Shown here in pieces: positions 1 to 7,763 of a DNA stretch of 55,439 nt (positions are counted from its first letter, which is position 1; every line of letters begins with the position of its first letter). The stretch covers positions 1 through 55,439 of the forward strand of contig CAMLRS010000020.1 in assembly GCA_946482515.1 (NCBI GenBank), written 5' to 3'. A program made the position numbers and the translations under genes. The DNA comes from an uncultured Flavobacteriales bacterium (GTDB lineage: Bacteria; Bacteroidota; Bacteroidia; Flavobacteriales; Crocinitomicaceae). The notes beneath the pieces were generated by a model. That model saw nothing but the letters and a program-made list of their open reading frames with translations, did not search any database and had not been told where the DNA came from.

Positions 1-362
1 TCGGAAACGCACTTTTCATACTCCGGAGTGCCCACGCTGTAGATAGCTATTTTTCCTTCCGGATCGTTGTGAACGCCCCATCCATAGCGTTTTCCGAGCG
101 GTGAAGCACGCAGACAGGCCATGCTTTTTTCGAAAAACGTCTCGCGTGATTCAGGCGATGTACCGGCAGTCTTGCATTTATGAACATACACGCCGTAAAG
201 CACATCATCCGAAGTGTATTTGTACGGCTCACGGCTGATCATTTCGTACTCGAACGAAGCGACCGTGTGCTCGCCCTTTTTCAACTGTGGAATTTCACCC
301 GAAGTAACCGGACAATCTTCCGCCACAGCGATAAACGTATTGAGGTAATTCGTTGTCTTCAT
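1..362 (-). CDS. DUF6157 family protein (partial, cut by window start)
   Basis: The reverse strand is open from an ATG at 362 to the window edge, giving the first 120 residues; the stop codon lies outside. The N-terminus MKTTNYLNTFIAVAEDCP, followed by PVTSGEIP and the later RYGWGVHNDPEGKIA, matches what I recall of the small cytosolic DUF6157 family, whose biochemical role is unknown. There is no signal peptide or membrane segment. Just upstream on the same strand is an AACT-rich repeat followed by TACTTTAG, which resembles a -7 promoter element. Assignment to the family is fairly confident; function is not known. Confidence 0.75.
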   Translation of the reverse strand, partial: MKTTNYLNTFIAVAEDCPVTSGEIPQLKKGEHTVASFEYEMISREPYKYTSDDVLYGVYVHKCKTAGTSPESRETFFEKSMACLRASPLGKRYGWGVHNDPEGKIAIYSVGTPEYEKCVS

Positions 363-375
363 CTTTGCTAAAGTA

Positions 376-410
376 GTTGAAAGTTGCTAGTTAGAAGTTG
401 CTAGTTGGGG
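376..410 (-). repeat. AACT-rich intergenic repeat block upstream of the DUF6157 gene
   Basis: On the minus strand this reads as two copies of CTAGCAACTTC/TTTCAACT-like units, ending about 10 bases before TACTTTAG and the DUF6157 start. It is a short member of the AACTC repeat family seen at several other promoters in the window, in the same orientation relative to the gene. Confidence 0.55.
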
Positions 411-475
411 CTTCATAACTCAAAAACTGAATTGCTGTTTGACCGCCGACTGACCGACAGGAGACCAACTCTGCA

Positions 476-566
476 ACTCATCAACCCAGCAACTCTATAA
501 CTCACCAACTCTATAACTCACCAACTCTGTAACTCACCAACTCTGTAACCCATCAACTCACCAACT
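476..566 (+). repeat. AACTC-family tandem repeat with a 16-bp unit
   Basis: Four head-to-tail copies of a 16-bp unit, CAACTCTATAACTCAC and variants with CTG in place of CTA, run from 490 to 553, flanked by degenerate copies (CAACTCATCAACCCAG before, CAACTCACCAACT after). There are no spacers, so it is not a CRISPR array. Unlike the other AACTC blocks no plus-strand gene starts just downstream. Confidence 0.85.
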
Positions 567-572
567 AAAAAA

Positions 573-600
573 CTATGCACCCTATGTGTTCTATGTGGTT
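573..600 (+). repeat. CCTATGTG-family repeat
   Basis: The stretch CCCTATGTGTTCTATGTGG resembles blocks near 50045-50095 and 55240-55368. It lies between the AACTC array and the 3' end of the 608-1237 gene. Confidence 0.6.
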
Positions 601-607
601 CAGAGAA

Positions 608-1237
608 TCATCCTCTTAAATGATCATTCCACAAATCCATCCCGTGCTTTTTAAAAACCGGATTGCCTTCCAGGAACAGGTTGTTGAAATCGTATTGCCC
701 GCCCAGGAACTGTTTGTCGCCGATTTCGACCTTCGTGGTGCCAATCATGGTGAACCGCTGATCGCCTTCGTGCATAACCAGCTGCATATCCGCCGGACTC
801 ACATCGCCGTGGCAAACGCTTTTGTACATCAGCCACAATTCGTAAATACCGTCTTTGTCGAGATCCGTGAGCTCAAAAGCCGATGGCAGGAATCCCAGCT
901 CCGTATCAACCATGCAGGCAACGATGGAATCACCTTCTTCCCACGACCGTTTGATGGTGTCGCCGAGCAGAAAATGCTGTGCCTGTATTCGTCCCGCGCG
1001 ACTCGATTCCATGGAAGCCGAATCCACGGTTTCGTATACGCCCGTCTCGGTTGCGATGAATAAATGTTCGCCGGCCCTGTCTTTCCATTGCCGGGCAAAT
1101 ACCACCGTTCCTTCATAGATAATCGTTCCCGGCAGACTTTGCAGATCGGGCTGTAGGGAACGGATGCGTCGTTGCGAAAACGCCGGTCCCGCGAGCAACA
1201 CAAGACCAAGGACCAGCAGAATAATGTGGGTTTTCAT
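608..1237 (-). CDS. Secreted hypothetical protein
   Basis: A 209-residue protein with a clear Sec signal peptide (residues about 1-21, ending AGPAFSQ, a Bacteroidota-style signal peptidase I site). The mature part has no membrane helix. Residues around 125-135 contain DLDKDGIYELW, resembling the calcium-binding-like D-x-D-x-D-G loop of FG-GAP/VCBS repeats, and suggest a protein that reports a property 'known from' beta-propeller-like folds, but only one such loop is visible. No T9SS sorting tail is present, so a periplasmic location is the likeliest. I do not recognise the family. It is transcribed away from hisS and toward the repeat block at 476-600, where I see no convincing terminator. 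Confidence 0.75.
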   Translation of the reverse strand: MKTHIILLVLGLVLLAGPAFSQRRIRSLQPDLQSLPGTIIYEGTVVFARQWKDRAGEHLFIATETGVYETVDSASMESSRAGRIQAQHFLLGDTIKRSWEEGDSIVACMVDTELGFLPSAFELTDLDKDGIYELWLMYKSVCHGDVSPADMQLVMHEGDQRFTMIGTTKVEIGDKQFLGGQYDFNNLFLEGNPVFKKHGMDLWNDHLRG

Positions 1238-1317
1238 AGCTCTGTTTATGAGTGTGTTATCTATTAAATTTAAAGCAATCCCCAGCGGCTATGCGGTTTT
1301 TTAGAAAATTTGGGCTC

Positions 1318-1432
1318 TGCCAGTCTCCGGTTTTCCGGTCTCCTGTCGTTTGGTCTTCAGTCTCCAGTCATAGTAAACGAAACTCGTCAACTCAAAAACT
1401 CATCAATTCCGAAACTCATCAACTCTGAACTA
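1318..1432 (+). repeat. Composite repeat: CTCCGGTCTCC-type tract followed by AACTC tract, upstream of hisS
   Basis: Bases 1318-1369 are an iteration of AGTCTCCGG / GGTCTTCAGTCTCC phrases, the reverse complement of the GACTGAGGACCGGAG family found at 8845 and 55215-55439. Bases 1380-1430 are five degenerate AACTC(A/G)TCAA units in the coding orientation of hisS. The AACTC tract ends 5-6 bases before the TATCTTTG element. Confidence 0.75.
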
Positions 1433-1436
1433 ATAC

Positions 1437-1444
1437 TATCTTTG
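1437..1444 (+). promoter_or_regulatory. Putative -7 promoter element of hisS
   Basis: TATCTTTG fits the Bacteroidota -7 consensus TAnnTTTG and lies 16 bases before the hisS ATG. No TTG is present 17-23 bases upstream; the AACTC repeat occupies that position. This predicts a very short 5' leader. Confidence 0.5.
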
Positions 1445-1460
1445 CGAAAAAAAAACGACC

Positions 1461-2831
1461 ATGGCCCAGAAACCGGCAATTCCCAAAGGAACACGCGATT
1501 TTCTTCCACAAGAAGTGGCGCGTCGGACTTATATTTTCGATACCATCCGTTCGGTATTCCGGACTTATGGCTTCGCGCCGATCGAAACGCCGTCGTTTGA
1601 ATTGTCTACGACTTTGCTTGGGAAATACGGTGAAGAAGGCGATCGTCTGATCTTCCGTATCCTCAATTCGGGAGACAAAATGAAAAAAGCCGACATCGAA
1701 GCGTTGCAGAGCGACAACCTGCCGCGTTTCGCCAATTCCCTGGCTGAAAAAGCCTTGCGTTACGATCTCACGGTTCCGTTTGCCCGTTTCGTGGTACAGC
1801 ACCAGAACGATTTATCATTCCCGTTCAAGCGTTACCAGATTCAGCCGGTATGGCGCGCCGATCGTCCGCAGCACGGCCGTTACCAGGAATTTTACCAGTG
1901 CGATGCCGATGTTGTAGGAAGCGATTCATTGCTCTACGAAGTCGATTTCGTGCAAATTTTCGATGAGGTATTGACCAAACTCCGCATTCCGGGCTTTACG
2001 ATCAAAATCAACAACCGCAAGATCCTTTCCGGAATTGCCGAAGTATCGGGCGAAGCGGAAAAACTGATCGATATTACCGTTGCCATTGATAAGCTCGATA
2101 AAATAGGCGAGGACGGCGTGGTGAAAGAACTGCTCGAAAAGAACGTTTCCCAATCGGCGATCGAAAAGATCCGTCCGTTATTTGCGCTGTCGGGCACGAA
2201 CGAAGAACGCCTGGCTGCCATGCGCGGCTTCTTGTCCGGATCTGAAATCGGGTTGCAGGGAATTACCGAGCTGGAAACGGTATTGGATCACACAAAACAA
2301 CTCGGACTGGAACGCGCTGAGCTCGAATTCGACGTAACGCTGGCCCGCGGACTCAATTACTACACCGGTGCCATTTTCGAAGTGAAAGTACACGATGTAA
2401 AAATGGGCAGCATCTGCGGTGGCGGTCGCTACGACGATCTGACCGGTTTGTTCGGAATGCCGGGCCTGTCGGGTGTTGGAATTTCCTTCGGTGCCGATCG
2501 CATTTACGACGTGCTTACCGAATTGGAATTGTTCCCGCAGGAAACAGACGCAAGCATTACACTGCTGTTTGCCAACTTCGGTGAAAAAGAAGCAACTTAC
2601 TGCATGCAGCTGGCGAAAAAACTGCGCGCTCAGGGAACCGACTGCGAAGTCTATCCGTCGGATGCAAAAATGAAAAAGCAGATGAAATACGCCGACGACA
2701 AAGGCGTGCGTTTCGTCGCGCTCATCGGCGAAAACGAGCTTGCTTCCGGACAGCTGCAAATCAAAAACATGCAAACCGGCGAACAGCAACAGCTTACCGA
2801 AGCCGGTTTACTCGATTATTTTAAAAAATAG
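1461..2831 (+). CDS. hisS: Histidine--tRNA ligase
   Basis: A 456-residue class II aminoacyl-tRNA synthetase that charges tRNA-His with histidine using ATP. The N-terminus has the typical PKGTRDFLP (residues 8-16). Class II motif 2 sits around [23 protein letters not shown] (residues 122-144). The histidine-specific signatures are [10 protein letters not shown] (294-303) and GGGRYDDL (320-327), and an anticodon-binding domain covers about residues 360-456. Length is normal for the longer bacterial HisRS type. The ATG at 1461 is the first in frame after the promoter-like TATCTTTG. The histidine ammonia-lyase gene follows 73 bases later on the same strand, with a repeat between them, so cotranscription is possible but not shown. 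Confidence 0.97.
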   Translation: MAQKPAIPKGTRDFLPQEVARRTYIFDTIRSVFRTYGFAPIETPSFELSTTLLGKYGEEGDRLIFRILNSGDKMKKADIEALQSDNLPRFANSLAEKALRYDLTVPFARFVVQHQNDLSFPFKRYQIQPVWRADRPQHGRYQEFYQCDADVVGSDSLLYEVDFVQIFDEVLTKLRIPGFTIKINNRKILSGIAEVSGEAEKLIDITVAIDKLDKIGEDGVVKELLEKNVSQSAIEKIRPLFALSGTNEERLAAMRGFLSGSEIGLQGITELETVLDHTKQLGLERAELEFDVTLARGLNYYTGAIFEVKVHDVKMGSICGGGRYDDLTGLFGMPGLSGVGISFGADRIYDVLTELELFPQETDASITLLFANFGEKEATYCMQLAKKLRAQGTDCEVYPSDAKMKKQMKYADDKGVRFVALIGENELASGQLQIKNMQTGEQQQLTEAGLLDYFKK

Positions 2832-2837
2832 GAACCG

Positions 2838-2888
2838 TTCCCCCTTTGGAGCTTGCCTCGCCGGCAGGCAGGGGGATGAAGGGGGAGG
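2838..2888 (+). repeat. GC-rich inverted repeat between hisS and hutH
   Basis: The short gap holds CCCCCTTTGG ... GCCGGCAGGCAGG ... GGGGGAGG. The outer C-run and G-run can pair around the inner CCGGCAGG motif. Related elements occur at 15807-15822, 30952-31054 (CTCCC...GGGAG type) and 50063-50082 (GCCGACAGGCAGG). It could act as an attenuating hairpin between the two genes, but there is no T-run, so it is not a canonical terminator. Confidence 0.6.
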
Positions 2889-2904
2889 ATATCTAGAACA
2901 ATAT

Positions 2905-4389
2905 ATGAACACATTTACCATCACCAACGAATGGGTAGCGCTCGAAACCATCGACCGTATCCTCGCAGAAAACCAGCAGCTGCAGCTTTCAGAAACGGCA
3001 AAAGAAGCCATTCTGCATTGCCGCCAGTATCTTGATGAAGCCGTTGCTAAAAGCGACCGACTGATCTACGGGATCAACACCGGTTTCGGGAGCTTGTGCG
3101 ACACAGCTATCAACACGGCCGACCTCGAAAAATTGCAGCGCAACCTCGTGCTTTCGCATGCTTGTGGAATGGGCGATCGCGTTCCTGAACACATTGTGCG
3201 CCGCATGCTGTTGCTGAAAGTCATGGGGCTTTCTCATGGGAATTCGGGGGTACAGCTGGAAACGGTGGAGCGACTCATCTTCTTCTTCAATAACAACATT
3301 TTCCCTGTCGTATTCCAGCAGGGAAGCCTTGGTGCTTCAGGCGATCTTGCTCCGTTGGCGCACCTGGTATTGCCGTTGCTGGGGGAAGGAACCGTCATCG
3401 TCGACGGAAAAGAAATCACTTCTGCGGAAATGAATGCCCGTTTCGGTTTGCAGCCGATCGCCTTGCGTTCCAAAGAAGGACTGGCGCTGCTCAACGGTAC
3501 ACAGTTCATGAGCGCTTATGCTTCCTACGCTGTTCAGCAGGCGAAGCGTTTGCTCCGACAGTTCAACCAGGTTGCCGCTATTACGCTGGAAGCTTACGAC
3601 GGTCGCGTTGAGCCGTTTGGTGTGGAAGTGAATACCATCCGCAACCAGGAAGGACAGATCGCGGTGGCGGAAGCTTTCCGCAACCTGTTGTCCGGAAGTG
3701 AGATCATAGCGCAGGAAAAAGCACATGTACAGGACCCGTATTCCTTCCGCTGCATTCCGCAGGTGCATGGTGCTTCACACGATGCCATCGACTACTGCTC
3801 GAAAATCGTGGAGCGTGAAGTGAACGCCGTTACAGATAATCCAACCGTATTTCCTGACAGTGACAGCGTTGTTTCGGCCGGAAATTTCCACGGTCAGCCA
3901 CTGGCCCTTTCCATGGATTTCCTCGCGATCGCACTTGCCGAGCTGGGAAGTATTTCCGAGCGCCGCGTTTATAAAACGATTTCAGGAACACGCGGCTTGC
4001 CGGCATTCCTCGTTGCCAACCCGGGACTGAACTCCGGTTTCATGATCAGCCAGTACACCTGCGCTTCGATCGTGAGCCAGAACAAGCAATTGTGTACACC
4101 GGCCAGCATCGATACGATTGATTCCAGCAACGGACAGGAAGATCACGTTTCCATGGGAGCCAACGCGGCCACCAAATTGTACCGCATCATCGACAACTGC
4201 TTCGCTATCCAGGGCATCGAATTATTGCACGCTTGCCAGGCAATTGAATTCCGCCGTCCGTTGAAGACAAGTCCGCAGTTGGAATTGATTATCAATGCTT
4301 ACCGCAAGCATGTGCCATTTGTAACCGAAGACGGCTACCTGCATCCTTTGTTAAAAAGCAGTGAAAACTTTGTGAAGCATCACTTTTAG
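2905..4389 (+). CDS. hutH: Histidine ammonia-lyase (MIO-type aromatic amino acid lyase)
   Basis: A 494-residue lyase predicted to convert L-histidine to trans-urocanate and ammonia. The A144-S145-G146 triad in GASGDLAPLAH is the tripeptide that cyclises to the MIO electrophile. YGINTGFG (55-62), VQDPYSFR and the late FHGQPLALSMD are family hallmarks. The selectivity pair after LVL is S84-H85, the pair typical of histidine lyases rather than the tyrosine (HL) or phenylalanine (FL) types, so histidine is the best substrate guess. I chose the ATG at 2905: the frame is open further upstream into hisS, but upstream residues are translated repeat. No hutU, hutI or hutG is visible in the window, so the rest of the histidine degradation pathway is elsewhere or absent. 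Confidence 0.93.
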   Translation: MNTFTITNEWVALETIDRILAENQQLQLSETAKEAILHCRQYLDEAVAKSDRLIYGINTGFGSLCDTAINTADLEKLQRNLVLSHACGMGDRVPEHIVRRMLLLKVMGLSHGNSGVQLETVERLIFFFNNNIFPVVFQQGSLGASGDLAPLAHLVLPLLGEGTVIVDGKEITSAEMNARFGLQPIALRSKEGLALLNGTQFMSAYASYAVQQAKRLLRQFNQVAAITLEAYDGRVEPFGVEVNTIRNQEGQIAVAEAFRNLLSGSEIIAQEKAHVQDPYSFRCIPQVHGASHDAIDYCSKIVEREVNAVTDNPTVFPDSDSVVSAGNFHGQPLALSMDFLAIALAELGSISERRVYKTISGTRGLPAFLVANPGLNSGFMISQYTCASIVSQNKQLCTPASIDTIDSSNGQEDHVSMGANAATKLYRIIDNCFAIQGIELLHACQAIEFRRPLKTSPQLELIINAYRKHVPFVTEDGYLHPLLKSSENFVKHHF

Positions 4390-4399
4390 CATACCTTTG
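4370..4399 (+). promoter_or_regulatory. Putative promoter TTG-N19-TACCTTTG
   Basis: TTG at 4370-4372, inside the last codons of hutH, is separated by 19 bases from TACCTTTG at 4392-4399. This is a good match to the Bacteroidota/Flavobacterium promoter TTG-N(17-23)-TAnnTTTG and lies 55 bases upstream of the next gene's ATG. Confidence 0.55.
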
Positions 4400-4454
4400 C
4401 TCCCGCTTTAATCAACACGTCTGCTACACGGACACCTTTTTATTAGTTTATAGT

Positions 4455-5447
4455 ATGAGTAGGCTTTTTTCAATAGCCACTTATGCCCTGATTATTTCTT
4501 CATCTGCTTTCGGACAAACCGTTACCAACGGAAACTTCAACCTGGCCAATTATGGCTGGAGCTGTAACCCGGAAGTCAATTACGAAACTGTTTACGGTGG
4601 ATCAAATTTCAACCTTGTTGCCGAGGTCGACGAAGCCAATGCGCTTTGCCAGACTATCAGTGGTTTCACGGTTGGTTCCCGCTACCGTTTGCGTCTGAAA
4701 GTTTCGCGTCGTACAACCTGCGGACCAGCGCACCAGCGTATGCGAATTACGATGAGCAACAGTGCGCTGAATGTGACTGTAAATCGTAACGGAACAGCTT
4801 ATAACCTTACGGAAGAATCGTTTGAGTTTACCGCTACATCAACATCGCATGTGCTGAACTTTGTAACTCTGACAGAAGGAACCTGCAACCTGCTGGTGGA
4901 TGACATCCGCATTCAGCTGGTATCCGGTTTACCGGTCGAGCTCACTGCCTTCGATGCAAAAGCCGAAGAAGATGTTGCCAAACTGAGCTGGACGACAGCT
5001 TCCGAGTTCCGCAACGACTATTTTACGGTAGAGCGCTCGCAGGATGGAAAAAACTGGGAGAACATCGCTACCGTTAAAGGCGTTGGAACGACCCAGGAAG
5101 AATGGAACTATGCGTTCGATGATCCGAATCCGTACCGTGGCATTTCTTATTACCGCTTGTGGCAAACGGATTTCGACGGCACCACTGAAATGCTGGGTGT
5201 TCGCTCCGTTGAATTTGACGAAGCAGACGAATTGCAGATCTTCCCGAACCCGGCGAAGGAACAGCTGACGGTTACCGTTGACGATTTCACTGTGATTCGC
5301 TTGTTTGACAGCATGGGCAAGGAAATCACCGATCGTGTGGCGATGGAATCTTCCAATAGCGGTATCGTCCTGACACTGACGGACCTTGCTCCGGGCATGT
5401 ACTGGGTGCAAACACTTGAGGGAAGCCGCGAGTTCATAAAGGAATAA
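4455..5447 (+). CDS. T9SS type A sorting domain-containing secreted protein
   Basis: A 330-residue exported protein. Residues 1-20 are a signal peptide ending SSAFGQ. Residues about 22-155 form a beta-rich domain resembling carbohydrate-binding/galactose-binding-like modules (VTNGNFNLANYGW ... DDIRIQ). Residues 160-250 are the Fn3-like module common before Bacteroidota sorting tails (LPVELTAFDAK ... YYRLWQTDFDG). Residues 255-330 are the type A sorting domain (FPNPAKEQL ... LAPGMYWVQ), which should target it through the type IX system to the surface or medium. No catalytic motif is visible, so ligand and role are unknown. It has its own promoter candidate overlapping the hutH end. Confidence 0.85.
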   Translation: MSRLFSIATYALIISSSAFGQTVTNGNFNLANYGWSCNPEVNYETVYGGSNFNLVAEVDEANALCQTISGFTVGSRYRLRLKVSRRTTCGPAHQRMRITMSNSALNVTVNRNGTAYNLTEESFEFTATSTSHVLNFVTLTEGTCNLLVDDIRIQLVSGLPVELTAFDAKAEEDVAKLSWTTASEFRNDYFTVERSQDGKNWENIATVKGVGTTQEEWNYAFDDPNPYRGISYYRLWQTDFDGTTEMLGVRSVEFDEADELQIFPNPAKEQLTVTVDDFTVIRLFDSMGKEITDRVAMESSNSGIVLTLTDLAPGMYWVQTLEGSREFIKE

Positions 5448-5504
5448 TGATTGTGCTCGTTTTCGGCAAATAGACACTACATTTGACCGAAATAACACAT
5501 CCTC

Positions 5505-6011
5505 ATGGAAACATACGAAACGCAGCAGGAAGCTCCGAAACGCCCTGTTTTTCTCACCGTTCTTTGCATTCTGACGTTCGTTACGAGCGGCTTCAGCTTC
5601 ATTGGGCTGCTGTTCAACGGCATCAAAGGACCGATGTCGGCAAATGAGCTCGAGCTGAGCCAGTCGGGCATGCAGGAAATGATCGATCAGCTGCGTTCGG
5701 ATAACATGGACGGTATGGCCGACATGATGGAGAAAATCTCTGCCATGACGGCTTACACGAACGAAGCGTTTTACACCATTTTCATGCTCAACATTCTGAC
5801 GTTCCTGCTTGGATTGTTCGGTGCGATCCTAATGTGGCAGGGCCGTAAGCTCGGTTTCCATCTCTATATTATCTACAACATCATCGCCATTCTCACGGTA
5901 TATGCAGTGGTGCCGGTCAACGAAGTACCGAGCTTCATCACCATTCTCAACGTGATCATTTCGGCGGTGTTCATTTTCATGTATTCCCGCAACCTGCACT
6001 GGCTGAAGTAA
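5505..6011 (+). CDS. Small four-helix membrane protein, unknown function
   Basis: A 168-residue protein with predicted transmembrane segments at about 15-38, 88-111, 117-136 and 143-161. The loop between helices 1 and 2 (about 40-87) is acidic and methionine-rich (DGMADMMEKISAM). There is no signal peptide separate from helix 1. I do not recognise the family; inner-membrane proteins of this size and layout are common in Flavobacteriales. It follows the T9SS gene by 57 bases and ends at a terminator shared with the convergent gene. Confidence 0.75.
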   Translation: METYETQQEAPKRPVFLTVLCILTFVTSGFSFIGLLFNGIKGPMSANELELSQSGMQEMIDQLRSDNMDGMADMMEKISAMTAYTNEAFYTIFMLNILTFLLGLFGAILMWQGRKLGFHLYIIYNIIAILTVYAVVPVNEVPSFITILNVIISAVFIFMYSRNLHWLK

Positions 6012-6016
6012 CAGAA

Positions 6017-6042
6017 AAAGGAACCGGTTATCCGATTCCTTT
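6017..6042. terminator. Bidirectional hairpin terminator
   Basis: AAAGGAACCGG and CCGATTCCTTT pair as an 11-bp stem with one mismatch around a TTAT loop. It lies between two convergent genes and has A and T runs on both sides. Confidence 0.65.
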
Positions 6043-6068
6043 CTCCAAAAGATGTTGCGTAAAACCTG

Positions 6069-7556
6069 TTAATGGGCGATCACCACGGGGTGCTGGTAGG
6101 AAACCTGCCCGTTACGCGTGATCCGCAGCTGATAGGTACCATCCGCCAGACTCGCTACTGGTATGCGGATATCGTTACCTTCCTGTTCGAGATCACCGGA
6201 ATGGCCTTTGTAAAGCGTTTGTCCGGTAATACTGATCAGCTCGATCAGAGCATCTTCTGTTGTATTGAAAACAACCGTCAGGACATCGTGTGCCGGGTTC
6301 GGATACACGTTGAAGTCTTTATCGGCATTTTCTTCTGTTTCCAGGTAAATGTTGTCGTAGCACGTTACGGTTCCGTCGGGCTCCACAATGCAGGCTTTGA
6401 GTGGCGGACCATTGTTATTCAGCGCCGTATCGATGAAACCGGTTATGACTAAGGCAATTGCTCCGTCGTTGTAGTCGTCGAACGGCAGGAGGAAACGTGC
6501 ATGCAGGGTCGAAATATCGGTGCCGCGCAGATCGAACGGTGCGTCGGTGAGTCCTGACGTTTCACCACCCAATACTTCGTTGAAAATTACCGGACCTCCT
6601 GCAAAATCGACGTTGTCATAGTAATAGAGCAATGTATCCGTTACTGTGTGAATGAGATTCAGGTAAAGGTTTCCGGGACCGGGCATGCTGAAATCGATGC
6701 CCGTAATGCCGAAACTTCCTGAACCCACGGCTGAGATATCGTAATTGGCCTCGTCGTAAATACCGGTAACTGCAACAACAAGATTCATATTCGGAATAAG
6801 GCCGGGACCAATATCTTCGAGCATGAACAGCGGATTGGAATCATCGGTACTGTTAGCCGGATTGATCGTGAACACATCAGCCGTTAATGGAATTTCGATC
6901 ATGCCGGTTGCCTCCTCGAAGCTCAGATCATCAACAATCAGCTCACCGTCGATGCGGATATCGACTGTTTCAACAGAAGCGTCGGCACTGGCGTGCATGA
7001 ATTGCATAAAGGCGACATACACCGGACATTCGGGTTCTTCCGTAACCGTTACTTCAAAATCACCGCCATCACCGTTGTAGGTATCCAGCTGGAGGTAATA
7101 GACCACTCCCGGCGTGAGTCCGCAGCCAAATAGCTCGGATGCGTATTCGGAACCACCAGCTGTGCAGGGCTCTGGAATATCGTCGTTGGCGCCCAGGAGA
7201 ACGAAGCTGACGAAATCGTTACAGGCACCCGGTACTTCATAGAGCGCAAACTGCGTGTCGGAATTGTTGTTGTCGCTGCAGCTGCTGATCCGCACATAAC
7301 CCGAAGCAGGAGCGGTGAAGGTAAACCAGACCGTTGCGTCGAGCGAGCCGTCGCACCAGTCCGAGTAGCAATCGCCGGTCATCGGTGGACTGGCTTCGTC
7401 TGGTTCCAGTGTGGCATCGGTAAACGTACCGGTAACAGGTGTTCCCATCATGAGCGTTTGTGCGTCGCAGGAGTTATCGTTTGCAGGCTGGGCGAACAGG
7501 TAAACAGGAACTAAAAATGCTAAAGAAAGCAACAGGCGTGTAGTTGTCTTTTTCAT
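6069..7556 (-). CDS. DUF4397 domain T9SS-secreted protein
   Basis: A 495-residue exported protein: signal peptide at 1-22 (ending VYLFAQ), a beta-sandwich of the kind seen in bacterial pre-peptidase C-terminal regions at about 25-170 (DATVWFTFTAPASGYVRISSC), a DUF4397 module at about 180-390 (FMQFMHASADASVETVDIRIDG..), and a type A sorting domain at about 415-495 (VYPNPAHDVL ... LADGTYQLRI). The function of DUF4397 is unknown; it is found on secreted Bacteroidota and other bacterial proteins. It is a single gene bounded by a terminator at its 3' end and about 200 bases of repeat-bearing DNA at its 5' end. Confidence 0.85.
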   Translation of the reverse strand: MKKTTTRLLLSLAFLVPVYLFAQPANDNSCDAQTLMMGTPVTGTFTDATLEPDEASPPMTGDCYSDWCDGSLDATVWFTFTAPASGYVRISSCSDNNNSDTQFALYEVPGACNDFVSFVLLGANDDIPEPCTAGGSEYASELFGCGLTPGVVYYLQLDTYNGDGGDFEVTVTEEPECPVYVAFMQFMHASADASVETVDIRIDGELIVDDLSFEEATGMIEIPLTADVFTINPANSTDDSNPLFMLEDIGPGLIPNMNLVVAVTGIYDEANYDISAVGSGSFGITGIDFSMPGPGNLYLNLIHTVTDTLLYYYDNVDFAGGPVIFNEVLGGETSGLTDAPFDLRGTDISTLHARFLLPFDDYNDGAIALVITGFIDTALNNNGPPLKACIVEPDGTVTCYDNIYLETEENADKDFNVYPNPAHDVLTVVFNTTEDALIELISITGQTLYKGHSGDLEQEGNDIRIPVASLADGTYQLRITRNGQVSYQHPVVIAH

Positions 7557-7680
7557 AAGCGTGAATTTGTCGGTTATCGAAGTAAGTTACGCCTAATGAT
7601 TGATTTATAAAACTGATAATGAGTAAATTGATGGGTTTTTCAACCAAGTAGGGAGTTTTAGTTGAAAATGCGTCAAACCT

Positions 7681-7698
7681 GTCCCGACTCGTCGGGAC
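7681..7698. repeat. GC palindrome GTCCCGACTCGTCGGGAC
   Basis: A near-perfect 18-bp palindrome (8-bp arms, TC centre) in the gap between two minus-strand genes. It is not followed by a T-run on either strand. It is one of several distinct short GC palindromes scattered in intergenic regions of this window. Confidence 0.7.
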
Positions 7699-7725
7699 TA
7701 TTCGCGCAATTACACAGTGGAAAAA

Positions 7726-7749
7726 GTTCGTGTTAATTCGCGGGAGACA
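7726..7749. repeat. ATTCGTG-ATTCGCGGGAGA dispersed repeat, copy 1
   Basis: GTTCGTGTTAATTCGCGGGA matches 11957-11982, where AATTCGTGAATTCGCGGGAGA occurs. Both copies lie at the 3' ends of minus-strand genes. Confidence 0.6.
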
Positions 7750-7763
7750 GTTGAACGTCGGAT

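Noticed and set aside
490..553. 16-bp tandem repeats considered as a CRISPR remnant
   Set aside because: Copies are directly adjacent without spacers, too short, and no cas genes are present.
2740..2904. Upstream extension of the histidine ammonia-lyase frame into hisS
   Set aside because: The extra 55 codons translate the hisS 3' end out of frame and a repeat; the family starts near the ATG at 2905.
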